Shown here one piece after another: positions 35,310-43,028 of a stretch of 53,500 nucleotides of DNA (position 1 is the stretch's first letter; each line of letters starts with the position of its first letter). This stretch comes from Bacteroides sp. CAG:1076 (GTDB lineage: Bacteria > Bacteroidota > Bacteroidia > Bacteroidales > Bacteroidaceae), in contig HF993158.1 of NCBI GenBank assembly GCA_000436795.1, forward strand, positions 1 through 53,500, read 5' to 3'. Both the position numbers and the translations under genes were made by a program. The notes beneath the pieces are model-generated. The model was not told the origin of the DNA and searched no databases. It saw nothing but the letters and a program-made list of their open reading frames with translations.

Positions 35310-36836
35310 TTAGTGTTTAAAATGACGCACTCCAGTCACCACCATAGCCACACCGTGCGCATTGCAGTACTGGAATGTCAGATCGTCCTTCACCGATCCG
35401 CCCGGCTGGATAACAGCTTTGATACCTTCCTTATCGGCAAGTTCCACACAGTCGGGGAAGGGGAAGAAAGCATCGCTTGCCATTACCGCTCCGTTCAGGT
35501 CGAATCCGAACGATTTAGCCTTTTCGATAGCCTGTTTCAAAGCATCCACACGCGAAGTCTGTCCTACACCGCTGGCAACCAATTGTTTGCCTTTAGCCAG
35601 TACGATAGCATTGCTCTTGCTCTGCTTTACAATCTTGTTGGCAAACAGCATATCCTCTATTTCAGCATCCGAAGGAGCCTTTTCGGAAACCTGTTTCAGG
35701 TCTTCACGAGTTTCAGTCTTCAAGTCACGATCCTGCACCAATACACCGTTCAGCAAAGAGCGGAACTGTTTTTTCGGAGTTTCAGCATCTTTGCGGACCA
35801 AGATAATGCGGTTCTTCTTCTGGGTAAGAATCTGCAAAGCATCTACATCGTAATCGGGAGCGATGATTACTTCGAAGAACAAATTGTTAATTTCTTCAGC
35901 TGTAGCACGGTCTACTACCGCATTTGTCACCAGCACACCTCCGAAAGCAGAAACAGGATCGCCAGCCAGTGCCGCACGCCATGCATCAACCAATACCGGA
36001 CGAGAAGCCAGTCCGCAAGCATTGTTATGCTTCAGGATAGCGAATGTGGTTTCACCCTTGAATTCATCAATCAAGTCGACAGCCGCATTGATGTCGAGCA
36101 GATTGTTGTAAGAGATTTCCTTTCCATGAATCTGTTCAAACATCTTGTCCAGATCGCCGAAGAAAACACCTTTCTGATGCGGGTTTTCACCATAGCGCAA
36201 CACCTTCGGCTGTTCAGCTGCATAACGGAAAGCAGAATCTTCGCCTCCGTCGAACCATCCGAAGATAGCCGAGTCATAATGAGAAGATACGGCAAAAGCT
36301 TCCTTTGCAAACCAGCGACGTTCTTCACGTGTAGTAACGGCGCCGTTTTCTGTAATGATGTCGAGGAACGGCTTGTACTGAGCCTTGCTTGCTACGATAA
36401 CAACATCATTGAAGTTCTTCGCAGCGGCACGAATCAACGAGATACCACCTATATCAATCTTTTCGATGATAGACTGAGCATCGGCTCCCGAAGCAACGGT
36501 ATCTTCAAACGGATAAAGGTCGACAATCACCAGGTCGATTTCAGGAATTTCATATTTAGTCACCTGCTGACGATCCTCTTCCAGTTCGCGACGGCACAAA
36601 ATACCACCGAAAACTTTCGGATGAAGTGTCTTAACACGACCGCCCAGAATAGAAGGGTATCCGGTCAGATCTTCTACTGCATGACAAGAATATCCCAAAC
36701 TCTCAATAAAATGACGTGTACCGCCTGTCGACAAAAATTCTACACCTTCTTCCGCCAAACGACGAATGATCGCATCCAAACCGTCCTTGTGATATACCGA
36801 TACCAAGGCCGTTTTTATTCTCTTTGACTCTGACAT
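35310..36836 (-). CDS. purH: Bifunctional AICAR formyltransferase / IMP cyclohydrolase
   Basis: 508 residues, first gene of the block. The N-terminal cyclohydrolase (MGS-like) domain runs from VSVYHKDGLDAIIRRLAEEG with STGGT and GGRVKTLHPKVFGGILC. The C-terminal transformylase has RYGENPHQKG, LKHNNACGLA, DPVSAFGG and the end SDAFFPFPDCVELA and AIIQPGGS-like VIQPGGSVKD. It performs the last two steps of purine (IMP) synthesis. Promoter at 36884-36891. The long open frame on the opposite strand (35271-36827) is a shadow. Confidence 0.96.
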   Translation of the reverse strand: MSESKRIKTALVSVYHKDGLDAIIRRLAEEGVEFLSTGGTRHFIESLGYSCHAVEDLTGYPSILGGRVKTLHPKVFGGILCRRELEEDRQQVTKYEIPEIDLVIVDLYPFEDTVASGADAQSIIEKIDIGGISLIRAAAKNFNDVVIVASKAQYKPFLDIITENGAVTTREERRWFAKEAFAVSSHYDSAIFGWFDGGEDSAFRYAAEQPKVLRYGENPHQKGVFFGDLDKMFEQIHGKEISYNNLLDINAAVDLIDEFKGETTFAILKHNNACGLASRPVLVDAWRAALAGDPVSAFGGVLVTNAVVDRATAEEINNLFFEVIIAPDYDVDALQILTQKKNRIILVRKDAETPKKQFRSLLNGVLVQDRDLKTETREDLKQVSEKAPSDAEIEDMLFANKIVKQSKSNAIVLAKGKQLVASGVGQTSRVDALKQAIEKAKSFGFDLNGAVMASDAFFPFPDCVELADKEGIKAVIQPGGSVKDDLTFQYCNAHGVAMVVTGVRHFKH

Positions 36837-36883
36837 TGCTATAATATTTTAGTAATTACTATAATAATTCCCTGTTTAGGGCA

Positions 36884-36891
36884 CAAAGTTA
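36884..36891 (-). promoter_or_regulatory. -7 box of the purH-mre operon
   Basis: The minus strand reads TAACTTTG (TAnnTTTG), 48 bp before the purH ATG. Confidence 0.55.
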
Positions 36892-37018
36892 CGAATTTCC
36901 AATAGATAAACATGCGAAGAAAATCTAAAAAAAACAATTTCCCCTCATAACATAGGCCCTGCGCATTTTGTAACAGAAATGTAACACGTATAACAACAGC
37001 CATCTGACAGATTTTCCA

Positions 37019-37026
37019 TAACTTTG
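37019..37026 (+). promoter_or_regulatory. -7 box of the phosphate transporter gene
   Basis: TAACTTTG lies 31 bp before the ATG at 37058. Divergent from the purH promoter. Confidence 0.55.
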
Positions 37027-37057
37027 CCACGCTAAAAAATCATTTTTATAGTATTAT

Positions 37058-39346
37058 ATGGAAACTCTTTATTTAGGAATTGTTATTTTCCTTTTCATGC
37101 TGGCAATATTCGACCTGCTAGTAGGTGTCAGCAACGATGCAGTTAACTTCATGAATTCCGCCGTAGGTGCAAAGGTTGCCCGGTACAGAACGATTATTAT
37201 CGTTGCGGCAGTCGGCGTATTCGTAGGTGCAATCATGAGCAACGGCATGATGGACATCGCCCGACATGGTATTTTCCAACCAGCCAATTTCAGTTTCTAT
37301 GAAATTATGTGTATTCTGCTTGCCGTTATGGTAACGGATGTTGTGCTGCTGGATGTATTCAACACTCTCGGACTCCCTACCTCGACTACCGTATCAATGG
37401 TTTTCGAATTATTGGGAGGTACATTTATTCTTGCTATTCTGAAAATAATCGGCGACCATACCGGACTGCTTTCTCTGGGAGATATGATGAATACCGAAAA
37501 AGCATTGTCTGTCATCATGGGTATTTTCCTTTCGGTTGCCATTGCGTTCATCGCCGGAACTGTAGTACAATACATTTCCCGTCTTATCTTCAGCTTTAAT
37601 TACAAGAAACATCTTTCGTGGACCATTGGCGTATTTGGTGGTATCTCTGTAACTGCACTTGCCTACTTCGTCCTGATAAAAGGATTGAAAAGTGCACCGT
37701 TCATGAGTGCCGAATCACTTGCGTGGATAGACGAAAACACAACACTGCTCGTAGCAGGATGCTTTGTTTTCTTCACCATATTGATGCAAATCCTACATTG
37801 GTGCAAGGTTAACGTATTCCGCATCATCGTATTGCTGGGTACATTCTCGCTGGCTCTTGCTTTTGCTGGAAACGACCTTGTAAACTTTATCGGTGTGCCT
37901 CTGGCTGGTTTCTCAGCTTATACCGACTATGTAGCCAACTCAAACGGTGCAGGCATACACGACTTTATGATGACCTCGCTGATGTCATCAGCCAAGACTC
38001 CGGCTATCTTCCTGCTGGCTTCGGGTATCATCATGGTTTATGCACTGGCAACCTCGAAGAAAGCGAAGAATGTAATCAAGACATCTGTCGATCTGGCTCG
38101 TCAGGAAGAGGGTGACGAGATGTTCGGTTCGTCGGCACTGGCACGTACCATCGTCCGCCGCGCGACAGCAATCAACGAATTTTTGGTTAAGGTGATTCCG
38201 GCAGGCATGCGCCGCTGGATAGACAGCCGTTTCAATAAAGACGAAGTCATTCTGGAAAACGGAGCTGCATTCGATATGGTCCGTGCAGCAGTCAACCTGG
38301 TTCTTTCCGGTTTGCTGATTATCATCGGTACAACCATGAAGCTCCCCCTTTCTACTACCTATGTAACTTTTATCGTGGCAATGGGTTCTTCACTTGCCGA
38401 CCGTGCGTGGGGACGTGAAAGTGCCGTATACCGTATCACCGGAATGTTGTCGGTCATCGGCGGATGGTTCATCACTGCTTTCGTAGCCTTTACCATCTGT
38501 GCACTGGTAACTGCCATCATGTTCTACACAAGTTTCGTGGGCATGTTCATCTTTATCTGTGTAGCTGTATTCCTGCTTATCCGCAGCAACATCAAGTACA
38601 GCAAGAAAGAAAAGTCGGAACAGCAGGATGACATCTTCAAACGTATGATGGCAAGCAAAGACAAGGCAGAGATTCTGTCACTGCTCCGCCAGCATGTAAA
38701 AGGTACCCTGACAGATTATATCGCTTACACCGAACAGGCTTACATGCAAGTAACCGACGGTTTCATCAACGAAGACCTGAAGCAACTGAAAAGAGTCATG
38801 AACTCTACCGACGAGCAAAAGAAGATGTTGAAAAAACGCCGTCGTAAAGAGATTTTAGGATTGCGTCGTATTCCTATTCCAATAGCTATCGAAAAGAACA
38901 CGTGGTTCCATCTGGGAAGCAACAGTTGCGAACAGATGCTTTACTGCTTGAAGCGTATCTGCGAACCTTGCAAGGAACATGTTGACAATAACTTCAACCC
39001 GATTTCGAAAGAGTGTATAACAGAATTCCTTCCGATACGCGAAGAACTCTGCCAGTTAATGGAACGTACACGTACAGCGATAGAAAACAACAACTATACC
39101 GAGGCCGATGACATTCTGGTAAAAGGTGATGCCCTGAAAAATAAGATTTCAGCTCTGCGCAAGCAGCAGATGAACCGCATGCAGGAAGCAGACAATGCCA
39201 GCCTGAAAGCCTCGATGGTTTACCTGAACATCCTTCAGGAAACACAGGAGTTGGTCAGCATCTGGCGTCACCTGCTCCGTGCCAGCCGTTTCTTCCAGGG
39301 AGATTATGTTCCTCAGGAAGCGCAGATGCTTAGTCTGGCAGAATAA
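37058..39346 (+). CDS. PiT-family inorganic phosphate transporter with PhoU-like tail
   Basis: 762 residues. The repeated PiT signature occurs in both halves: LLVGVSNDAVNFMNSAVGAK near the N-terminus, GLPTSTTVSMVFELLGGTF, AFAGNDLVNFIGVPLAGFSA in the middle, and LPLSTTYVTFIVAMGSSLAD. These form the phosphate pathway driven by H+ or Na+. About 12 helices precede a cytoplasmic helical segment of about 200 residues (from about 530) that looks like PhoU, which in other bacteria is a separate gene gating Pit. Bacteroidales commonly have this long form. It ends before a strong terminator. Confidence 0.88.
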   Translation: METLYLGIVIFLFMLAIFDLLVGVSNDAVNFMNSAVGAKVARYRTIIIVAAVGVFVGAIMSNGMMDIARHGIFQPANFSFYEIMCILLAVMVTDVVLLDVFNTLGLPTSTTVSMVFELLGGTFILAILKIIGDHTGLLSLGDMMNTEKALSVIMGIFLSVAIAFIAGTVVQYISRLIFSFNYKKHLSWTIGVFGGISVTALAYFVLIKGLKSAPFMSAESLAWIDENTTLLVAGCFVFFTILMQILHWCKVNVFRIIVLLGTFSLALAFAGNDLVNFIGVPLAGFSAYTDYVANSNGAGIHDFMMTSLMSSAKTPAIFLLASGIIMVYALATSKKAKNVIKTSVDLARQEEGDEMFGSSALARTIVRRATAINEFLVKVIPAGMRRWIDSRFNKDEVILENGAAFDMVRAAVNLVLSGLLIIIGTTMKLPLSTTYVTFIVAMGSSLADRAWGRESAVYRITGMLSVIGGWFITAFVAFTICALVTAIMFYTSFVGMFIFICVAVFLLIRSNIKYSKKEKSEQQDDIFKRMMASKDKAEILSLLRQHVKGTLTDYIAYTEQAYMQVTDGFINEDLKQLKRVMNSTDEQKKMLKKRRRKEILGLRRIPIPIAIEKNTWFHLGSNSCEQMLYCLKRICEPCKEHVDNNFNPISKECITEFLPIREELCQLMERTRTAIENNNYTEADDILVKGDALKNKISALRKQQMNRMQEADNASLKASMVYLNILQETQELVSIWRHLLRASRFFQGDYVPQEAQMLSLAE

Positions 39347-39384
39347 GGCATTGAGCACAAGTACCCAAGATATTTCAACATAAA

Positions 39385-39415
39385 TTTGTACAAAAACAAA
39401 AATTTTTTGTACAAA
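39385..39415. repeat. Paired TTTGTACAAA motif, copy B
   Basis: Palindromes start at 39385 and 39406, again 21 bp apart; the first 13 bases TTTGTACAAAAAC equal those of copy A at 18693. It follows the phosphate-transporter gene and precedes its terminator. Confidence 0.7.
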
Positions 39416-39419
39416 AAAT

Positions 39420-39471
39420 AAAAAGATGTCAGCACGTTTTTTCCCAAATGTGCTGACATCTTTTTTATATT
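39420..39471. terminator. Strong bidirectional terminator after the phosphate transporter
   Basis: A perfect 16-bp stem (39420-39435 with 39450-39465) with a 14-nt loop is followed by TTTTTT; A-runs on the other side allow minus-strand use too. Confidence 0.88.
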
Positions 39472-39584
39472 CCCGCGACAACAGCTATTCTTCAGCCGAT
39501 AACAGATGCAAAGGAACCTCCGACAGACAAAGTCGACCTTTCCAAAAAACAAAAACAATATCCCGAAATGCCACGTCTTTTTTG

Positions 39585-39592
39585 TACCTTTG
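39585..39592 (+). promoter_or_regulatory. -7 box of the PPIase-M16-MATE-kinase operon
   Basis: TACCTTTG lies 19 bp upstream of the ATG at 39612. Confidence 0.55.
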
Positions 39593-39611
39593 CAGACAAA
39601 ACACATTCCGT

Positions 39612-40469
39612 ATGAAAAAAACAATCATTTTATTCACCCTGATTCTCTGCTGCATGACCGCATGCACCGGAAGTCAAAAAAAAGAAAATTCTATGACAAC
39701 AGGAAACGAAACACTTGTATGCTTGGAAACGACGATGGGAAATATTACCGTAAAGCTGTATGACGAAACGCCTAAACACCGTGACAATTTCATCAAGCTG
39801 GTGAAAGAAGGTGTATACGACAGCACACTTTTCCACCGCGTAATCAAAAACTTTATGATTCAGGCTGGAGACCCCCAGAGTAAGACAGCAAGCGATACGA
39901 CTTCCAACTTGGGTTATACAGATATAGGCTATACCCTGCCGGCAGAAATCAATCCGAAATTTTTCCACAAAAGAGGGGTACTTGCTGCAGCACGACAAGG
40001 CGATGATGTCAATCCCAAAAGAGAATCGTCAGGCAGCCAGTTTTATATTGTTACTGGAAAAAAATACTCCGAAGCTCAGATGATCAACATGGAAAACCAG
40101 TTGAACGAGGCAAGACTCGACACAGTATTCCAGGCACTGGCACGCAAGCACATGAAAGAAATCTATAAAATGCGTAAAGCCAACGACATGGAAGGTCTGA
40201 TGGCACTGCAAGACAGCCTCGAAGCACAGGCACGTGCCGAAGTGAAAAAAGAACCGGCGCTGAAGTTTACCCGTGAACAGATAGAGGCCTATACCACAGT
40301 AGGCGGAGCTCCACATCTGGACGGCAGCTATACGATTTTTGGAGAAGTGGTAGACGGAATGGATGTAGTAGCACGCATCGAAGCAGTAAAGACGAACCGT
40401 AGCGACCGTCCTGAAAAGGATGTACGCATACTGAAGGCTTCTGTAATAGAGAAATCGGACAAAGAATGA
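39612..40469 (+). CDS. Cyclophilin-type peptidyl-prolyl isomerase, lipoprotein
   Basis: 285 residues from the ATG at 39612, which gives a lipoprotein signal (ILFTLILCCMTAC). Cyclophilin motifs: FHRVIKNFMIQAGDPQ (catalytic Arg and Phe/Gln set), SGSQFYIVTGKKY and SYTIFGEVVDGMDVVARI. Between the last two is an insert of about 85 helical residues rich in Glu and Lys, not found in small cyclophilins. It would speed up proline isomerisation of envelope proteins. It overlaps the next gene by 4 bp (ATGA). Confidence 0.85.
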   Translation: MKKTIILFTLILCCMTACTGSQKKENSMTTGNETLVCLETTMGNITVKLYDETPKHRDNFIKLVKEGVYDSTLFHRVIKNFMIQAGDPQSKTASDTTSNLGYTDIGYTLPAEINPKFFHKRGVLAAARQGDDVNPKRESSGSQFYIVTGKKYSEAQMINMENQLNEARLDTVFQALARKHMKEIYKMRKANDMEGLMALQDSLEAQARAEVKKEPALKFTREQIEAYTTVGGAPHLDGSYTIFGEVVDGMDVVARIEAVKTNRSDRPEKDVRILKASVIEKSDKE

Positions 40470-41704
40470 TACAAGTAAACCATTATACATTGCCCAACGG
40501 GCTGCGTATCGTGCACAATGAGGACAACTCTACCCAAATGGTTGCCCTCAATTTGTTGTACGATGTAGGAGCACGCGACGAAGATCCGGAGCACACCGGC
40601 TTTGCTCATCTGTTCGAACACCTGATGTTCGGCGGATCGGTGAATATTCCCGACTACGACACTCCGGTACAGAATGCCGGCGGCGAGAACAACGCATGGA
40701 CCAATAACGATATAACCAATTACTACATTACACTGCCCTATCAGAACGTGGAAACAGGATTCTGGTTGGAAAGTGACCGGATGCTGAGCCTCGACTTCAG
40801 CCCGCAAAGTCTGGAAGTACAGCGTCAGGTAGTCATCGAAGAATTCAAACAGCGCAATCTGAACCAGCCTTACGGCGACGCGTCACACTTGTTGCGCGAA
40901 ATGGCTTACCAGACTCACCCGTACCGCTGGCCGACTATCGGAAAGGAAATCAGTCATATTGCCAATGCTACACTGGACGAAGTCAAGAGTTTTTTCTACC
41001 GTTTTTATGCTCCGAACAATGCTATTCTGGCTGTTACCGGACACATCTCCTTCGACGAAACAGTCCGTCTGGCAGAAAAATGGTTCGGTCCGATACCGGC
41101 ACGCGAGATTCCTAAGCGCCAGTTGCCTGCCGAAAGTCCTCAGACAGCCATCCGCCGCCGCAGTGTAGAACGAAGAGTGCCGGTGGATGCCTTGTATATG
41201 GCCTTCCACATGTGCAACCGTTACCATCGTGAATATCACGTGTTCGACATCATCACCGACCTGCTGTCGAACGGACGTTCATCGCGTTTCATACAGACAC
41301 TGGTACAAGAGAAAAAACTCTTTACCTCCATCGATGCCTACATTTCGGGAAGCCTCGACGAAGGACTGCTGCACATTACGGGTAAACCGGCATCGGGCAT
41401 CACACTGGAACAGGCAGAAGAAGCCGTATGGCAGGAACTCGATAAGTTAAAAACGGTTCCGGTAACGGAAGATGAACTGGAGAAGGTAAAGAACCGCTAC
41501 GAAAGTGAACAGATTTTCAATAACATCAATTACCTGAACGTAGCGACAAACCTGGCATTCTTCGAGTTGCTGGGACGTGCAGAGGACATAAATCTGGAAG
41601 TCGGGAAATACCGTTCGGTTACGGTCGGACAGATACAGGATACGGCACGCCGGACATTTGTACCCGAAAACTGTAACATTCTATACTATAAAGCAATCAA
41701 ATGA
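40466..41704 (+). CDS. M16-family zinc metalloprotease
   Basis: 412 residues, no signal peptide. The inverted zinc motif HxxEH is HLFEH (about 47-51, in FAHLFEHLMFGG), and the distal Glu lies in VQRQVVIEEFKQR. The second M16 half-domain follows (RRVPVDALYMAFHMC). M16 enzymes (pitrilysin/processing-peptidase type) degrade or process short peptides. This is the single-chain active form, with no inactive partner gene next to it. Overlaps by 4 bp at both ends, so it is coupled to the PPIase and the MATE gene. Confidence 0.87.
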   Translation: MIQVNHYTLPNGLRIVHNEDNSTQMVALNLLYDVGARDEDPEHTGFAHLFEHLMFGGSVNIPDYDTPVQNAGGENNAWTNNDITNYYITLPYQNVETGFWLESDRMLSLDFSPQSLEVQRQVVIEEFKQRNLNQPYGDASHLLREMAYQTHPYRWPTIGKEISHIANATLDEVKSFFYRFYAPNNAILAVTGHISFDETVRLAEKWFGPIPAREIPKRQLPAESPQTAIRRRSVERRVPVDALYMAFHMCNRYHREYHVFDIITDLLSNGRSSRFIQTLVQEKKLFTSIDAYISGSLDEGLLHITGKPASGITLEQAEEAVWQELDKLKTVPVTEDELEKVKNRYESEQIFNNINYLNVATNLAFFELLGRAEDINLEVGKYRSVTVGQIQDTARRTFVPENCNILYYKAIK

Positions 41705-43026
41705 GTCAGTCACATTACCGCGCATTATTGTCACTGGGACTTCCGATTGTCATCGGACAAATAGGAGTCATCGTACTGGGATTTGCCGATACGCTGATGA
41801 TTGGTCACCATAGCACTACGGAACTGGCTGCTGCCAGCTTCGTAAACAATATGTTCAACCTTGCCATCATTTTCAGTACAGGCTTTGCCTATGGACTGAC
41901 TCCTGTAGTAGGCAGCCTGTTCGGGCAGCATAAAGTGAGCGAAGTAGGAAGAACCCTCAAGAACAGTCTGGCGGCCAACACCTTACTGGCAGTCATCGTA
42001 TGCGTGGTAATGACAATGCTTTATCTGAACCTTGACCACATGGGACAGCCAGTCGAGCTGATACCTCACATGCGGCCTTACTTCATGGTGTTGCTGGTTT
42101 CCCTGCCTTTCGTCTTATGGTTCAACGGATTCAAGCAATTTTCCGACGGCATCACCGATACCAAGGTTTCGATGTGGATTTTGCTAAGCGGCAATATTCT
42201 GAATATCATCGGCAACTACATTCTTATTTATGGTAAGCTTGGTATGCCCGAACTGGGATTACTGGGTGCCGGTATCTCCACGCTGGTATCACGTACCCTT
42301 ATGGTAATAGCCTATCTGGTCTTATTTTTCGGAACCCGCCGCTACCTGTCTTTCCGGGAAGGCTTTCGCCGGGGAAGAATCAACAAGTCCGACTTTAATC
42401 TATTGAACAGGTTGGGCTGGCCCATTGCCGCACAGATGGGCATGGAAACGGCTTCTTTCAGCCTGAGTGCCATTATGGTGGGTTGGCTGGGAAGTGCAGA
42501 ACTTGCCAGCTATCAGATTATGATTGCTGTATCACAAATCTGCTTCATGATGTATTATGGCATGGGAGCTGCCGTTTCGGTCCGTATCAGCAACTTCCTC
42601 GGACAGGGAGATATAGGAAACGTAAGGCGTACGGCAAACGTAGGTTTCCACATCATTCTGATTATGATTGTCTGCACTTCCATTCCTATTTACCTGCTGC
42701 GCAATCACTTGGGCGGATGGTTTACCGATGACGCAACTGTAGCTGCCATGGTGGCTCAGGTCATCATCCCGTTCCTCCTCTATCAGTTCGGCGACGGATT
42801 GCAAATCAATTTCGCCAATTCTCTGAGAGGCATCGCCGATGTACGGCTGATGATGCTGTTCTCGTTTATCGCTTATTTTATCATATCACTGCCTTTGGGA
42901 TATTTATTCGGCTTTGTCTTCGACTGGGGAATAACCGGCATATGGATGGCTTTCCCGTTCGGACTGACCAGCGCCGGTATCATGTATTACCTCAGGTTCA
43001 GGTATAAAACCGGGAAAGGAGTCTGA
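41701..43026 (+). CDS. MATE-family efflux transporter (second, NorM-like)
   Basis: 441 residues, 12 predicted helices. Landmarks: LGLPIVIGQIGVIVLGFADT, LMIGHHSTTELAAASFVNNM, and the second-half LGWPIAAQMGMETASFSLSA. It is only distantly similar to the MATE protein at 17247, so the two are not recent duplicates. It sits in an operon with envelope proteases and a sensor kinase, so export of a stress or antimicrobial compound is possible but unproven. Confidence 0.88.
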   Translation: MSQSHYRALLSLGLPIVIGQIGVIVLGFADTLMIGHHSTTELAAASFVNNMFNLAIIFSTGFAYGLTPVVGSLFGQHKVSEVGRTLKNSLAANTLLAVIVCVVMTMLYLNLDHMGQPVELIPHMRPYFMVLLVSLPFVLWFNGFKQFSDGITDTKVSMWILLSGNILNIIGNYILIYGKLGMPELGLLGAGISTLVSRTLMVIAYLVLFFGTRRYLSFREGFRRGRINKSDFNLLNRLGWPIAAQMGMETASFSLSAIMVGWLGSAELASYQIMIAVSQICFMMYYGMGAAVSVRISNFLGQGDIGNVRRTANVGFHIILIMIVCTSIPIYLLRNHLGGWFTDDATVAAMVAQVIIPFLLYQFGDGLQINFANSLRGIADVRLMMLFSFIAYFIISLPLGYLFGFVFDWGITGIWMAFPFGLTSAGIMYYLRFRYKTGKGV

Positions 43027-43028
43027 TT

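Noticed and set aside
35271..36827. Open frame of 518 codons on the plus strand opposite purH
   Set aside because: It is the antisense of a clear purH gene, has no domain signature, and its composition (Cys/Ser/His-rich) is that of a shadow frame.
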